This document shows, in pieces, positions 1-5,102 of a DNA stretch of 6,256 nucleotides. The translations under genes were made by a program, and so were the position numbers. The notes below the pieces were generated by a model that was not told the DNA's origin, made no database searches, and was given only the letters and a program-made list of their open reading frames with translations. Numbering within the stretch: position 1 is the stretch's first letter; the number at the start of each line of letters is the position of its first letter. Origin of the DNA: Acidobacteriota bacterium (GTDB lineage: Bacteria > Acidobacteriota > UBA890 > WLXD01); assembly GCA_022571615.1 (NCBI GenBank), contig JACZXM010000024.1:8117-14372 (forward strand), given 5' to 3'.

Positions 1-2
1 CG

Positions 3-203
3 ATCGTCTACGACAAGGCCGCCAAGACCGGCAAGGTCGACGTGACGCTGGACATGAACTCCATCTCCACCGGCATCGGCCCGTTCGACGGCCACCTGAA
101 GAGCAAGGACTTCTTCGCCGCCGCGGAGTTCCCGACCGCCAAGTTCGTGGGCGACAAGTTCACCTTCAACGGCGACAAGCTGGTCAGCGTCAGCGGCGAG
201 CTG
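3..203 (+). pseudogene. yceI: YceI-family protein, internal fragment (5' off the edge, 3' lost)
   Basis: Frame 3 translates from base 3 as IVYDKAAKTGKVDVTLDMNS, then ISTGIGPFDGHLKSKDFFAA and AEFPTAKFVG..GDKLVSVSGEL. This is the core of the YceI lipocalin-like beta-barrel, known as a periplasmic, isoprenoid-binding family. The hallmarks are the D-M-N-S-I-S-T strand, the H-L-K-S-K-D-F-F segment and the F-P-T-A-K-F strand. After the L codon at 201-203 the family should continue with a strand of the type TLLGxTxPVTL and roughly 60 more residues. Instead the frame reads N-F-S-T-H-T-L-P-R-P, which is antisense to the neighbouring thiouridylase gene. The start lies left of the window. The right end is therefore a joint, not a natural C-terminus. 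Family identity is secure; whether the truncation is biological or an assembly artefact cannot be told here. Confidence 0.85.
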
Positions 204-1054
204 AATTTCTCCACCCATACGCTGCCGCGACCGTGGCGGAAACGCTCCAGGAAATCGTTCTCGCTCTGGTGCCGCCCAACGATGATCTTCACCTCGTCGC
301 CGAGACGGAAGTGGCGTCCGACCTTCAACAGCATCATGTCATCAGGGTCGACCGAGTTGCCTCGGTGGACGAGCAGGTCCCGTAGTTTGCGGGCGAAATT
401 TTTGTCGGGAAGAAAACAGCAGCCGCCTGCGGGTTGCGGATAATCGACCAGACCGAACTCATCCGCCAGCCGCATCTGCACCTGACGGGAACGGCCGACA
501 ATGTCATACAGCTGGCTGCGATCAACCCAGCCGCGCTGTTCGGGGAGGGTCGGGGGCAGCACCTTGGCGGACAGCGGACGCAGCAGGAGGCCCTGGAGGC
601 CGGCTTCCAGCTCGATGGCCTGCATCGGCGGGCGCCGCTGGCTCATCGGACGCTGTCCGAGCACCTCGCCGGTGAACACGAAGTGGTAACCACGTTCCAG
701 CATGATCTGCTTGGCCCGCCGCAGCATGAAGATGCGGCAATCGATACACGGATTCATGCCCGAGCCGTAGCCGTGCTTGGGGTTCAACACGACCTCAGGG
801 AGGTAGTCCTCCTTGATATCGATGATCTCGACCGGCACCTGGAGCTGAGCCCCCGCGTGCAGCGCGTCGTTGCGGTAGGGCTTGTCCTTGTTATTGCTGT
901 TCCCGATCAGGCGGTGTCGGTCTGCGACGCAGAACCCGGTCGAGAAGTGTAGGCCCAGCACCTCGACCCCTTGGAGTTGCATAAGGTGCGCGGCGAGGGT
1001 CGAATCGAGTCCCCCGGACATCAAACCAAGGGCACGGATTCCTTCTTGCGACAT
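204..1054 (-). CDS. PP-loop tRNA 2-thiouridylase-like protein (MnmA/ThiI-like), 3'-truncated
   Basis: The start chosen is ATG at 1054 (MSQEGIRALGLMSGG). An upstream in-frame TTG at 1108 would only add a low-complexity leader with no family match. Residues 13-18 are SGGLDS, the ATP-pyrophosphatase PP-loop. C103 and C106 sit in NPCIDC, followed by RIFMLRRAK. Residues 128-139 read TGEVLGQRPMSQ, and C212/C213 lie in GGCCF. By analogy with MnmA, C106 and C213 would be the catalytic cysteine pair that activates ATP-adenylated uridine and delivers sulfur to tRNA; that alignment is inferred. The C-terminal part (LLKVGRHFRL, then IIVGRHQSENDFLERF) matches the extra domain of the stand-alone MnmA-like family. 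Real homology stops near R276 (nt 227). The frame stays open to base 8, but only as antisense of YceI, so the last segment is lost. No clear Shine-Dalgarno site is seen. The gene lies 199 nt after the HNH gene on the same strand. Confidence 0.85.
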
Positions 1055-1253
1055 GGGACTACTCGATGGCTTGCAGCTCAGACGGGGACCGCAGGAAATG
1101 GGTGCCAACCGACCTGCGAAGATGTCAGCATGCGCCGCCGCACTGTCATGCGTGACATGGTGCGAACCGGCGCCACACTACACCTGGGCCACAGGTTAAC
1201 AAACGACAGCGAGTCTCGACAGCACCCGCCATCCGGTCCTGCTGGCAAGGGAC
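1055..1253 (-). promoter_or_regulatory. 199-nt leader upstream of the thiouridylase gene, with TGTCA/TGACA palindrome
   Basis: No gene is seen in this gap. At 1144-1157 a perfect dyad TGTCA-TGCG-TGACA occurs, with a further copy ATGTCA at 1122-1127 that also pairs with TGACAT at 1153-1158. This gives three half-sites in about 37 nt. The arrangement could be an operator or a small leader hairpin for the downstream gene on the - strand. No convincing -35/-10 pair or poly-T terminator was found, so it is unclear whether the thiouridylase gene has its own promoter or is read from upstream. Confidence 0.3.
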
Positions 1254-1823
1254 TCAATGCAAGAACGGAAGCCACTCCGGATGCGGGGCCTCGGCTGGGG
1301 GCAGCGCGGCCGTCGGGTCCCAGCGCGGCTGTCGAGCTGGTCGCAGCAGGTGCATACCTGCTTCTTCCGGGCTGCGGTCTCGCTTTCGCGCGTTGCAGCC
1401 GATGCACGAGACGACGATGTTGTTCCAGGCGGTCTGACCGCCGCGAGAGCGTGGGTGGATGTGATCCAAGGTGAGCTTGGAGCCCGCATCGCGCCGTCCG
1501 CAATACTGGCACTGGTGTCGGTCGCGAGCATAGACGTTGGCACGGGTGAACCGGACGCGGGGCCGGGGCACCCGATCATACTCGAGCAACTGGATGACGC
1601 GAGGCACCGGAACCCGGACCGCAACCGTCCGGATAACCCTATCCTCAGACAACGACGACGGACCGCTGGCCCAACCATCCCAGCCGTAGGTTGCTAGCTC
1701 GCGGCTGACGATCTTCCCGCGTCCGACGTACAGCAGCGTCAGCGCACGCCGGGCGTTGATCACGTTGATCGCCTGCCACAGGCGGTTCAACACGAGGACG
1801 TTGCTGTTGAGCCCAAAGCGCAT
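1254..1823 (-). CDS. HNH endonuclease (McrA-like, stand-alone)
   Basis: The protein is 189 aa, complete from ATG at 1823 to TGA at 1254-1256. The N-terminal 95 residues contain VLVLNRLWQAINVINARRAL and LLYVGRGKIV, the leader typical of the short stand-alone HNH proteins in many bacteria. The HNH zinc finger spans residues 100-150. C105/C108 (CQYC) and C140/C143 (CIGC) bind the structural zinc, DH at 120-121 carries the catalytic histidine (LTLDHIHPRSRGG), and N134-N135 follows in WNN. The family is a metal-dependent, nicking-type nuclease fold with no well-defined cellular role. A Shine-Dalgarno site AGGAG (1836-1840) lies 12 nt before the ATG, which is rather long. The gene follows the peptidase stop by 47 nt, so co-transcription is likely. 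No methyltransferase or restriction partner is nearby, which argues against a classical restriction role. Confidence 0.9.
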   Translation of the reverse strand: MRFGLNSNVLVLNRLWQAINVINARRALTLLYVGRGKIVSRELATYGWDGWASGPSSLSEDRVIRTVAVRVPVPRVIQLLEYDRVPRPRVRFTRANVYARDRHQCQYCGRRDAGSKLTLDHIHPRSRGGQTAWNNIVVSCIGCNARKRDRSPEEAGMHLLRPARQPRWDPTAALPPAEAPHPEWLPFLH

Positions 1824-1870
1824 CAGGTCGGCGGTCTCCTGCAGGCCGTAGTGGAAGTTTGGGGACTTGC

Positions 1871-3079
1871 TCAGTTTTCGATGATACGGTGCCGCCGCAG
1901 AATCTCGAGGGTCTCCTTCAGCGGCAAGGCCTCAACGGACCCACGCACCCCGACAACGCTCTCAGCTGCGAACAAACTATTGTAGATCGCCTCCTCGGCG
2001 GCTTCGATGGCGGCAAGGAACAACGGCGACAGCTCTCCGGTTGGCAGCGGTGCCTGGCGCTCTCGCGCGGCTCCGTCGGGCCCGGATCGTAACCCCGGAT
2101 GAGTCGAGAAGGCGATCACGTAGTCGCCACTGCCGTTCGAGCCGGCAGCGCCGGTTCGGGCCATTCCCATGAAGGCGCGCACCGCAAGGCGCTCCAAGTT
2201 CGGGGCATCGACCGGGGCGTCGGTTGCGATCACGATCATGCACGAGCCGTCGCTCGGGCCGGGCGGGCTACCCTCCCCCGCTAGCCGCTCGCGCAGGTAG
2301 TAGCGACCCAGTTCGATGCCCACCGGCGCACCGGCGATTCGCAGCACCCCGCCGAAGTTGGTTTGCACCAGGGCCCCTACCGTCCATCCTCCCATCTGCG
2401 GGGGAAGACGGCGTGACGCGGTGCCGATACCGCCCTTGAACCCGAACGCCACGGTGCCGGCGCCGGCTCCCACTGCTCCCTCCTCCACGGGACCTGACCG
2501 AGCATTGCGGATGGCATCGAAGACGTGCTCGGGGCGGATCGGACGGGCTCGAATATCGCTCAGGCGGCCGTCGTTGGTCTCCCCGACCACCGGGTTGATC
2601 GAGCGAACCTGTTCGTTGCCGGGTAACTCGATCATGTACGAGATCAGGGCGTCGGCAGCGCGCGCGACACTCAGGGTTCCGGTCAGTAGCACCGGTGTTT
2701 CGATCGTGCCGAGCTCACGGACCTGGCTGATGCCGGTGAGCTTACCAAAACCATTGGCGACATAGATCGCGCCAGGAACCTTGTCGCGGAAGAGGTTGCC
2801 TCCGTGCGGCAGGATGGCAGTCACCCCGGTGTGGATGCTCTCACCCTCGTGCAGGGTGACCTGGCCGACCAGCACCCCCGGCACATCGGTAATGGCGTTG
2901 CCGGCGCCAGGCGACAGAATGCCGACGGCGATGCCGAAATCACGCGCCCGCCCCCGGCGCATGGCGTCGGATGGCTGCGCTCGCTCCTGGCCGGTGAGTA
3001 GCAGGCCGTGGTGCAAGTGTGACGGGTCTGGCAGATGCGCGGCGAGAGCGGCGGCCAGCACGACAACCGATGGCCTCAC
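1871..3079 (-). CDS. P1-family peptidase (DmpA/BapA type, L-aminopeptidase/D-esterase), probably secreted
   Basis: Starting at GTG 3079 gives 402 aa. This start overlaps the upstream gene's stop as GTGA and has GGGGA (3087-3091) 7 nt upstream. It also yields a hydrophobic leader (VVVLAAALAA, residues 5-14) that fits a signal peptide. A longer in-frame start at 3337 would add 86 residues lying wholly antisense to the neighbour. The mature enzyme begins near RARDFGI (44-50), followed by NAITDVPGVLVGQVTL (61-76), SINPVVGETNDG (160-171), and TNFGGVLRIAGAPVG (240-254). DGSCMIVIATDAP (277-289) then carries the autoprocessing site: by family knowledge, cleavage falls between G278 and S279 and makes S279 the N-terminal nucleophile of the beta chain. 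SNGSGDY (314-320) holds the S317 and D319 expected near the active site. The length fits the family plus a signal sequence. Substrates (N-terminal residues of peptides, beta-peptides or D-amides) cannot be predicted. Confidence 0.93.
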   Translation of the reverse strand: MRPSVVVLAAALAAHLPDPSHLHHGLLLTGQERAQPSDAMRRGRARDFGIAVGILSPGAGNAITDVPGVLVGQVTLHEGESIHTGVTAILPHGGNLFRDKVPGAIYVANGFGKLTGISQVRELGTIETPVLLTGTLSVARAADALISYMIELPGNEQVRSINPVVGETNDGRLSDIRARPIRPEHVFDAIRNARSGPVEEGAVGAGAGTVAFGFKGGIGTASRRLPPQMGGWTVGALVQTNFGGVLRIAGAPVGIELGRYYLRERLAGEGSPPGPSDGSCMIVIATDAPVDAPNLERLAVRAFMGMARTGAAGSNGSGDYVIAFSTHPGLRSGPDGAARERQAPLPTGELSPLFLAAIEAAEEAIYNSLFAAESVVGVRGSVEALPLKETLEILRRHRIIEN

Positions 3080-3729
3080 GGCGCCGTCCCCGGCCTCACG
3101 CCGACGGTACGCCTCAGGTCGGCCACCGAGAACCCCGGCATCCGGCGTGACCGGCGCTGCTCCTCGAGCCGTTCCATCCGCCGAAGAACCTGTTCGAGCC
3201 GGTTCCGAAGCGAGGGATCGCCCGAGGCCTCCAACGGTGTACGCCCCCCAAGCAGCGGGTGCGGCTGGTGGGCCCAGCGCTGGCAGAAGGCGGCGTAGAA
3301 TTCGGCGAGCACCTTGTTTTCGTGCTCGCGGCTCCAACTCTCGGGGCGATCCGCCGAGTGTCGCACCTGGCGCGGCAAGAACCGCGCCAGATCATCACCG
3401 GCGGCAACCCGGGCCCGCGCGTATGGTCGCAGTTGCTCGTCGAGCGCTCGCCAGCCACGACCGAGCGCCGCGGGGCTCGGTCCTTCGAGCACCAGACGCC
3501 TGGCGGTGAGCCGGATCAAATAGGAGACGGGCATGTGGGCTCGGTCACCAGCAGGCTCCTCCCAGCGGTACCAGTACTCGGTCTTGCCCCGGTCGCTCGC
3601 CGGCCCGAGGATCTCGAGCGCCCGGGCGACCAGCAACCGCTGGCGCGTCTTGTCGAAGCTGAGGACCTCGAAGAAGGCCTTGCAGAAGCGAAGCGATCGC
3701 CGTTGCGGAGCCGGTTCGGTTTCTAGCAT
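3076..3729 (-). CDS. Uncharacterised protein with a MbcA/ParS-like C-terminal motif, first gene of the leftward operon
   Basis: The 217-aa protein runs from ATG at 3729 to TGA at 3076-3078. I do not recognise a named family. Residues 60-120 (VSYLIRLTARRLVLEGPSPA) look like a mixed beta/alpha segment. Residues 143-190 are helical and contain W152..HPLLGGRTPLEA (157-168), followed by a charged helix LRNRLEQVLRRMERLEEQRR. The (L)GG-x-TP-x-EA turn followed by a helix resembles the C-terminus of MbcA/ParS/Xre-type antitoxins and of some SEC-C-associated proteins. No helix-turn-helix or metal-binding cluster is evident, and no toxin partner lies alongside. The stop overlaps the peptidase GTG by 4 nt, which implies translational coupling and supports both genes being real. 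A -10 box ends 6 nt before the ATG, so the message is probably leaderless. The opposite strand also has long open frames (for example 2781-3509), which I treat as GC-driven shadows. Confidence 0.7.
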   Translation of the reverse strand: MLETEPAPQRRSLRFCKAFFEVLSFDKTRQRLLVARALEILGPASDRGKTEYWYRWEEPAGDRAHMPVSYLIRLTARRLVLEGPSPAALGRGWRALDEQLRPYARARVAAGDDLARFLPRQVRHSADRPESWSREHENKVLAEFYAAFCQRWAHQPHPLLGGRTPLEASGDPSLRNRLEQVLRRMERLEEQRRSRRMPGFSVADLRRTVGVRPGTAP

Positions 3730-3735
3730 GGGGCA

Positions 3736-3741
3736 ATTATA
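3736..3741 (-). promoter_or_regulatory. -10 box TATAAT for a leaderless transcript
   Basis: On the - strand a consensus TATAAT (3741 to 3736) is followed by exactly six bases, TGCCCC, and then ATG at 3729. With normal spacing the transcript would begin at or next to the A of the start codon. There is no Shine-Dalgarno sequence and no room for one, so leaderless translation is the natural reading. No good -35 hexamer lies 16-18 nt upstream (CTCCAC at 17 nt). Activation may therefore depend on a protein bound further up. Confidence 0.6.
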
Positions 3742-3773
3742 CGGGGGCAGGACACTTTGTGGAGTGCTTGTTG

Positions 3774-3806
3774 CGTATCGTTATCGTATAAACTTCGTAT
3801 TACTCT
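3774..3806 (+). repeat. Three CGTAT repeats at 11-bp pitch
   Basis: CGTAT begins at 3774, 3785 and 3796, exactly 11 bp apart. The units are CGTATCGTTAT, CGTATAAACTT and CGTATTACTCT. They form the AT-rich core of an otherwise GC-rich intergenic region. An 11-bp pitch puts each copy on about the same helix face, as in iterons or multi-site operators. Relative to the leaderless start at 3729 they cover about -45 to -77, a usual activator position. A role in replication initiation is the alternative, given the adjacent DnaA-box-like site. Confidence 0.45.
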
Positions 3807-3816
3807 TATATACAGT

Positions 3817-3825
3817 TTTTCCACA
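3817..3825 (+). promoter_or_regulatory. DnaA-box-like site TTTTCCACA
   Basis: The nonamer fits the relaxed DnaA consensus TTWTNCACA. It lies immediately downstream of the AT-rich repeat block, an arrangement like an unwinding element next to a DnaA box. Two matches are too few to call an origin. Confidence 0.35.
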
Positions 3826-3827
3826 GG

Positions 3828-3890
3828 CCCATTGCGGCGGGTGATGATGACGGTCGGGAGCAAGAACCCCTTACGCCACAGTGCAATGGG
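3828..3890. repeat. Perfect 8-bp inverted repeat CCCATTGC / GCAATGGG
   Basis: The arms are 3828-3835 and 3883-3890, with 47 nt between them. The left arm starts 2 nt after the first DnaA-box-like site. It may be a bipartite operator or a loop-forming structure in the divergent promoter region. Chance cannot be excluded at this length. Confidence 0.25.
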
Positions 3891-3938
3891 GAGGTTTGCC
3901 CCCGGGTCAGGAGCCGCCCGCGCGGCTTATCGGCCGAG

Positions 3939-3947
3939 TTATTCACA
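3939..3947 (+). promoter_or_regulatory. DnaA-box-like site TTATTCACA
   Basis: This is a second match to TTWTNCACA, on the same strand as the first and 122 bp away, still inside the divergent intergenic region. It could be a regulatory DnaA site, part of a minor origin, or chance. Confidence 0.35.
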
Positions 3948-4013
3948 GCGCCACGTTGCGCATCAGGGCGTCTTCGGTGCTCATACCGTGCAGACGTTCC
4001 AGATCGAGACCAC

Positions 4014-4586
4014 ATGAGCGACAGCGACCCACCGCGTCCCAGCCCCGCTAGCTCTCGGCAGCGGCACCCGGTGACGCCCGAACAGCTCTCCCAGATCCGG
4101 TCCCTGATCGATCTGGTGCAATCGGAGATCCCGGCAGAGTACCGTGACGAGATCTTCCGCCAGCTCCTCCCTCGGGCCATCGGCGCGCCACCCCAGGCCC
4201 ATAGACCGTCTCCGAGCACCGGCGTGGCGATGGATCAGACGCAGGTGGAGGCTGCCGCTGGGCCGATCGATAGCTCCAGACTCACCCTGGCGCGCTACGC
4301 CGCCATTCTGGCAGCTCCAGGACGGACACTGCTCAAGGCACTTGCCGCGCTCGATGCTGGCGACACTCAACTCGGCATCGACTGGATGACGCCGGCAGAG
4401 ATCGAGCGCTTCCTGGTGGAGCGGGCGCGGGTACGGTCCGTGTATCGCACCAACATCAGCAACGCTCTACGCGGCGCGCGGCCGCTGGCGGATCGACGAC
4501 GGCACGGCCGTGGCTATGAGTATCGGATCACGTTGCCCGGCAGGGAGGCACTCGAGCGCGAGCTTGCCATACTGGGCTCTGGCTGA
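4014..4586 (+). CDS. Winged-helix DNA-binding protein (putative regulator)
   Basis: The 190-aa protein runs from ATG at 4014 to TGA at 4584-4586. The N-terminus (1-20) is disordered and Ser/Pro-rich. Residues 21-57 form an amphipathic helical segment ([17 protein letters not shown]), followed by a Pro-rich linker to about residue 85. Residues 92-190 look like one winged-helix domain: helix [10 protein letters not shown] (106-115), helix [11 protein letters not shown] (126-136), recognition helix [12 protein letters not shown] (143-154), a basic wing with [12 protein letters not shown] (161-172), and a closing helix [10 protein letters not shown] (176-185). This pattern of a helix-turn-helix followed by RRRxGRGYxYR is seen in many bacterial winged-helix proteins. 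No ligand or kinase domain is present. The Shine-Dalgarno site is weak (GAGACC directly before the ATG). It is divergent from the leftward operon and shares its 284-nt control region, so a role as local regulator is plausible but only inferred. Confidence 0.72.
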   Translation: MSDSDPPRPSPASSRQRHPVTPEQLSQIRSLIDLVQSEIPAEYRDEIFRQLLPRAIGAPPQAHRPSPSTGVAMDQTQVEAAAGPIDSSRLTLARYAAILAAPGRTLLKALAALDAGDTQLGIDWMTPAEIERFLVERARVRSVYRTNISNALRGARPLADRRRHGRGYEYRITLPGREALERELAILGSG

Positions 4587-4633
4587 CGGTCTGTACGTGA
4601 TATAGCCCCCGCCGAACGAACGTCGCCCTTTGG

Positions 4634-4734
4634 GTTGCGTGGACAGAGGCCCGTCTGCGGCGGTACCTGTCCTCTCCGATCTCCCTGCGCCGCCTCGTCG
4701 AGGGCGCCTCGCATCGGAGCCCTGTCGACGCAAC
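4634..4734. repeat. Nested inverted repeat with alternative pairing
   Basis: The outer arms GTTGCGT (4634-4640) and ACGCAAC (4728-4734) pair perfectly. After one mismatch, GACAG (4642-4646) pairs with CTGTC (4722-4726), and GGC (4648-4650) with GCC (4719-4721). Inside, CTCCGAT (4674-4680) pairs with ATCGGAG (4713-4719), and CCTCG/CGAGG sits at the tip (4693-4703). GGACAG (4641-4646) could instead pair with CTGTCC (4667-4672), giving a mutually exclusive fold. I recognise no known RNA family. The right arm overlaps the zone where gcvT similarity fades, so it may be partly decayed coding sequence. Confidence 0.3.
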
Positions 4735-4748
4735 GTAACCGCCGCCAC

Positions 4749-4865
4749 TTCTGCCAGGATGCCGGAGTATTGCACCGGCATATCCCACCCCCCGAAGGGG
4801 ACCATGCGTGCTCCCAAGGAGAGATGGGTGGTGTAGAGTGCCGTGCGCAAATTCGGGGTGGTCAA
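4749..4865 (-). pseudogene. gcvT: Glycine cleavage T protein (aminomethyltransferase), 5' remnant
   Basis: From TTG at 4865 the - strand reads [15 protein letters not shown], then [22 protein letters not shown]. This is the conserved N-terminus of GcvT, the tetrahydrofolate-dependent T protein of glycine cleavage. After E39 (4749-4751) the family continues HRAVRxxAGLFDLSHMG, or in some members EVxAVRxRAGLFDVSHMG. Here the frame gives [12 protein letters not shown] and then loses all similarity. The DNA GGGCTCCGATG (4711-4721 on -) looks like GGGCTCTTCGATG missing two bases, so the similarity may fade by decay over about 30 more nt rather than end at a clean joint. Over 300 codons of the usual roughly 360 are absent, so the gene is dead. 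No good Shine-Dalgarno site precedes the TTG. Confidence 0.75.
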
Positions 4866-4948
4866 TTAGGCACCGGGTCCTTTTAGGAGGTCAGGAGTCG
4901 AGCTCCGTCAACCGGGTTTTGTTGCGCGGCCAATCAACCCCATCCTAA

Positions 4949-4971
4949 CCTTCCCCCATCGAGGGGGAAGG
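4949..4971. repeat. GC-rich palindrome, REP-like unit 1
   Basis: CCTTCCCCC and GGGGGAAGG form a perfect 9-bp stem around the loop ATCGA. The upstream context (CCCCATCCTAA) is the C-rich lead-in often seen with REP-like intergenic palindromes in environmental genomes. No T-run follows, so it is not a typical intrinsic terminator. Confidence 0.6.
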
Positions 4972-4979
4972 GATTTGTG

Positions 4980-5001
4980 CTCTCCCCGTCAAGTGGGAGA
5001 G
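4980..5001. repeat. GC-rich palindrome, REP-like unit 2
   Basis: CTCTCCC (4980-4986) and GGGAGAG (4995-5001) form a 7-bp stem around CGTCAAGT. The core YCCCC-RTCRA-GGGR layout resembles unit 1, 8 nt upstream, so the two look like diverged tandem copies of one element. A short TTT follows, too short for a convincing terminator. Confidence 0.5.
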
Positions 5002-5102
5002 TTTGAGCGGGAGTGGACTACGCCTGACACGCTAAGAGAATCAAGTTGACAGAATGCTAGTCACCAGGGTAAACGAGATTTGCATAATAACGCCGATATA
5101 GC

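Noticed and set aside
8..203. Continuation of the thiouridylase frame through to base 8, making a 366-codon protein
   Set aside because: The extra residues are exactly antisense to a clear YceI sequence and do not match the thiouridylase family.
434..952. + strand frame of 172 codons
   Set aside because: It is antisense to the PP-loop enzyme core and has no recognisable domain.
3080..3337. Longer N-terminus for the peptidase starting at 3337
   Set aside because: It lies wholly within the coupled upstream gene in another frame, resembles no P1-peptidase sequence and would bury the signal peptide.
2781..3509. Long + strand frame of 242 codons
   Set aside because: It is Arg/Pro/Ala-rich, antisense to two supported genes, and typical of GC-rich shadow frames.
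3730..4013. A full chromosomal or plasmid replication origin
   Set aside because: There are only two DnaA-box-like sites and no dnaA, parAB, rep or other origin-linked gene nearby, so it is kept only as a hypothesis.
4641..4672. T-box-like GGTACCGCC on the - strand near the gcvT remnant
   Set aside because: It only partly matches the AGGGTGGNACCGCG antiterminator. No specifier stem or downstream aminoacyl-tRNA synthetase gene is seen.
4634..4734. Integron attC site
   Set aside because: The outer ends read GTT...AAC, the opposite of the RYYYAAC...GTTRRRY layout, and there is no integrase or cassette array.
4949..5001. Intrinsic terminator(s)
   Set aside because: The stems are strong but lack a following T-run, and no intact gene ends here.
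5046..5074. TTGACA promoter upstream of the CcdA-like remnant
   Set aside because: At 16-18 nt spacing the -10 positions read GGTAAA, GTAAAC or TAAACG, none acceptable.
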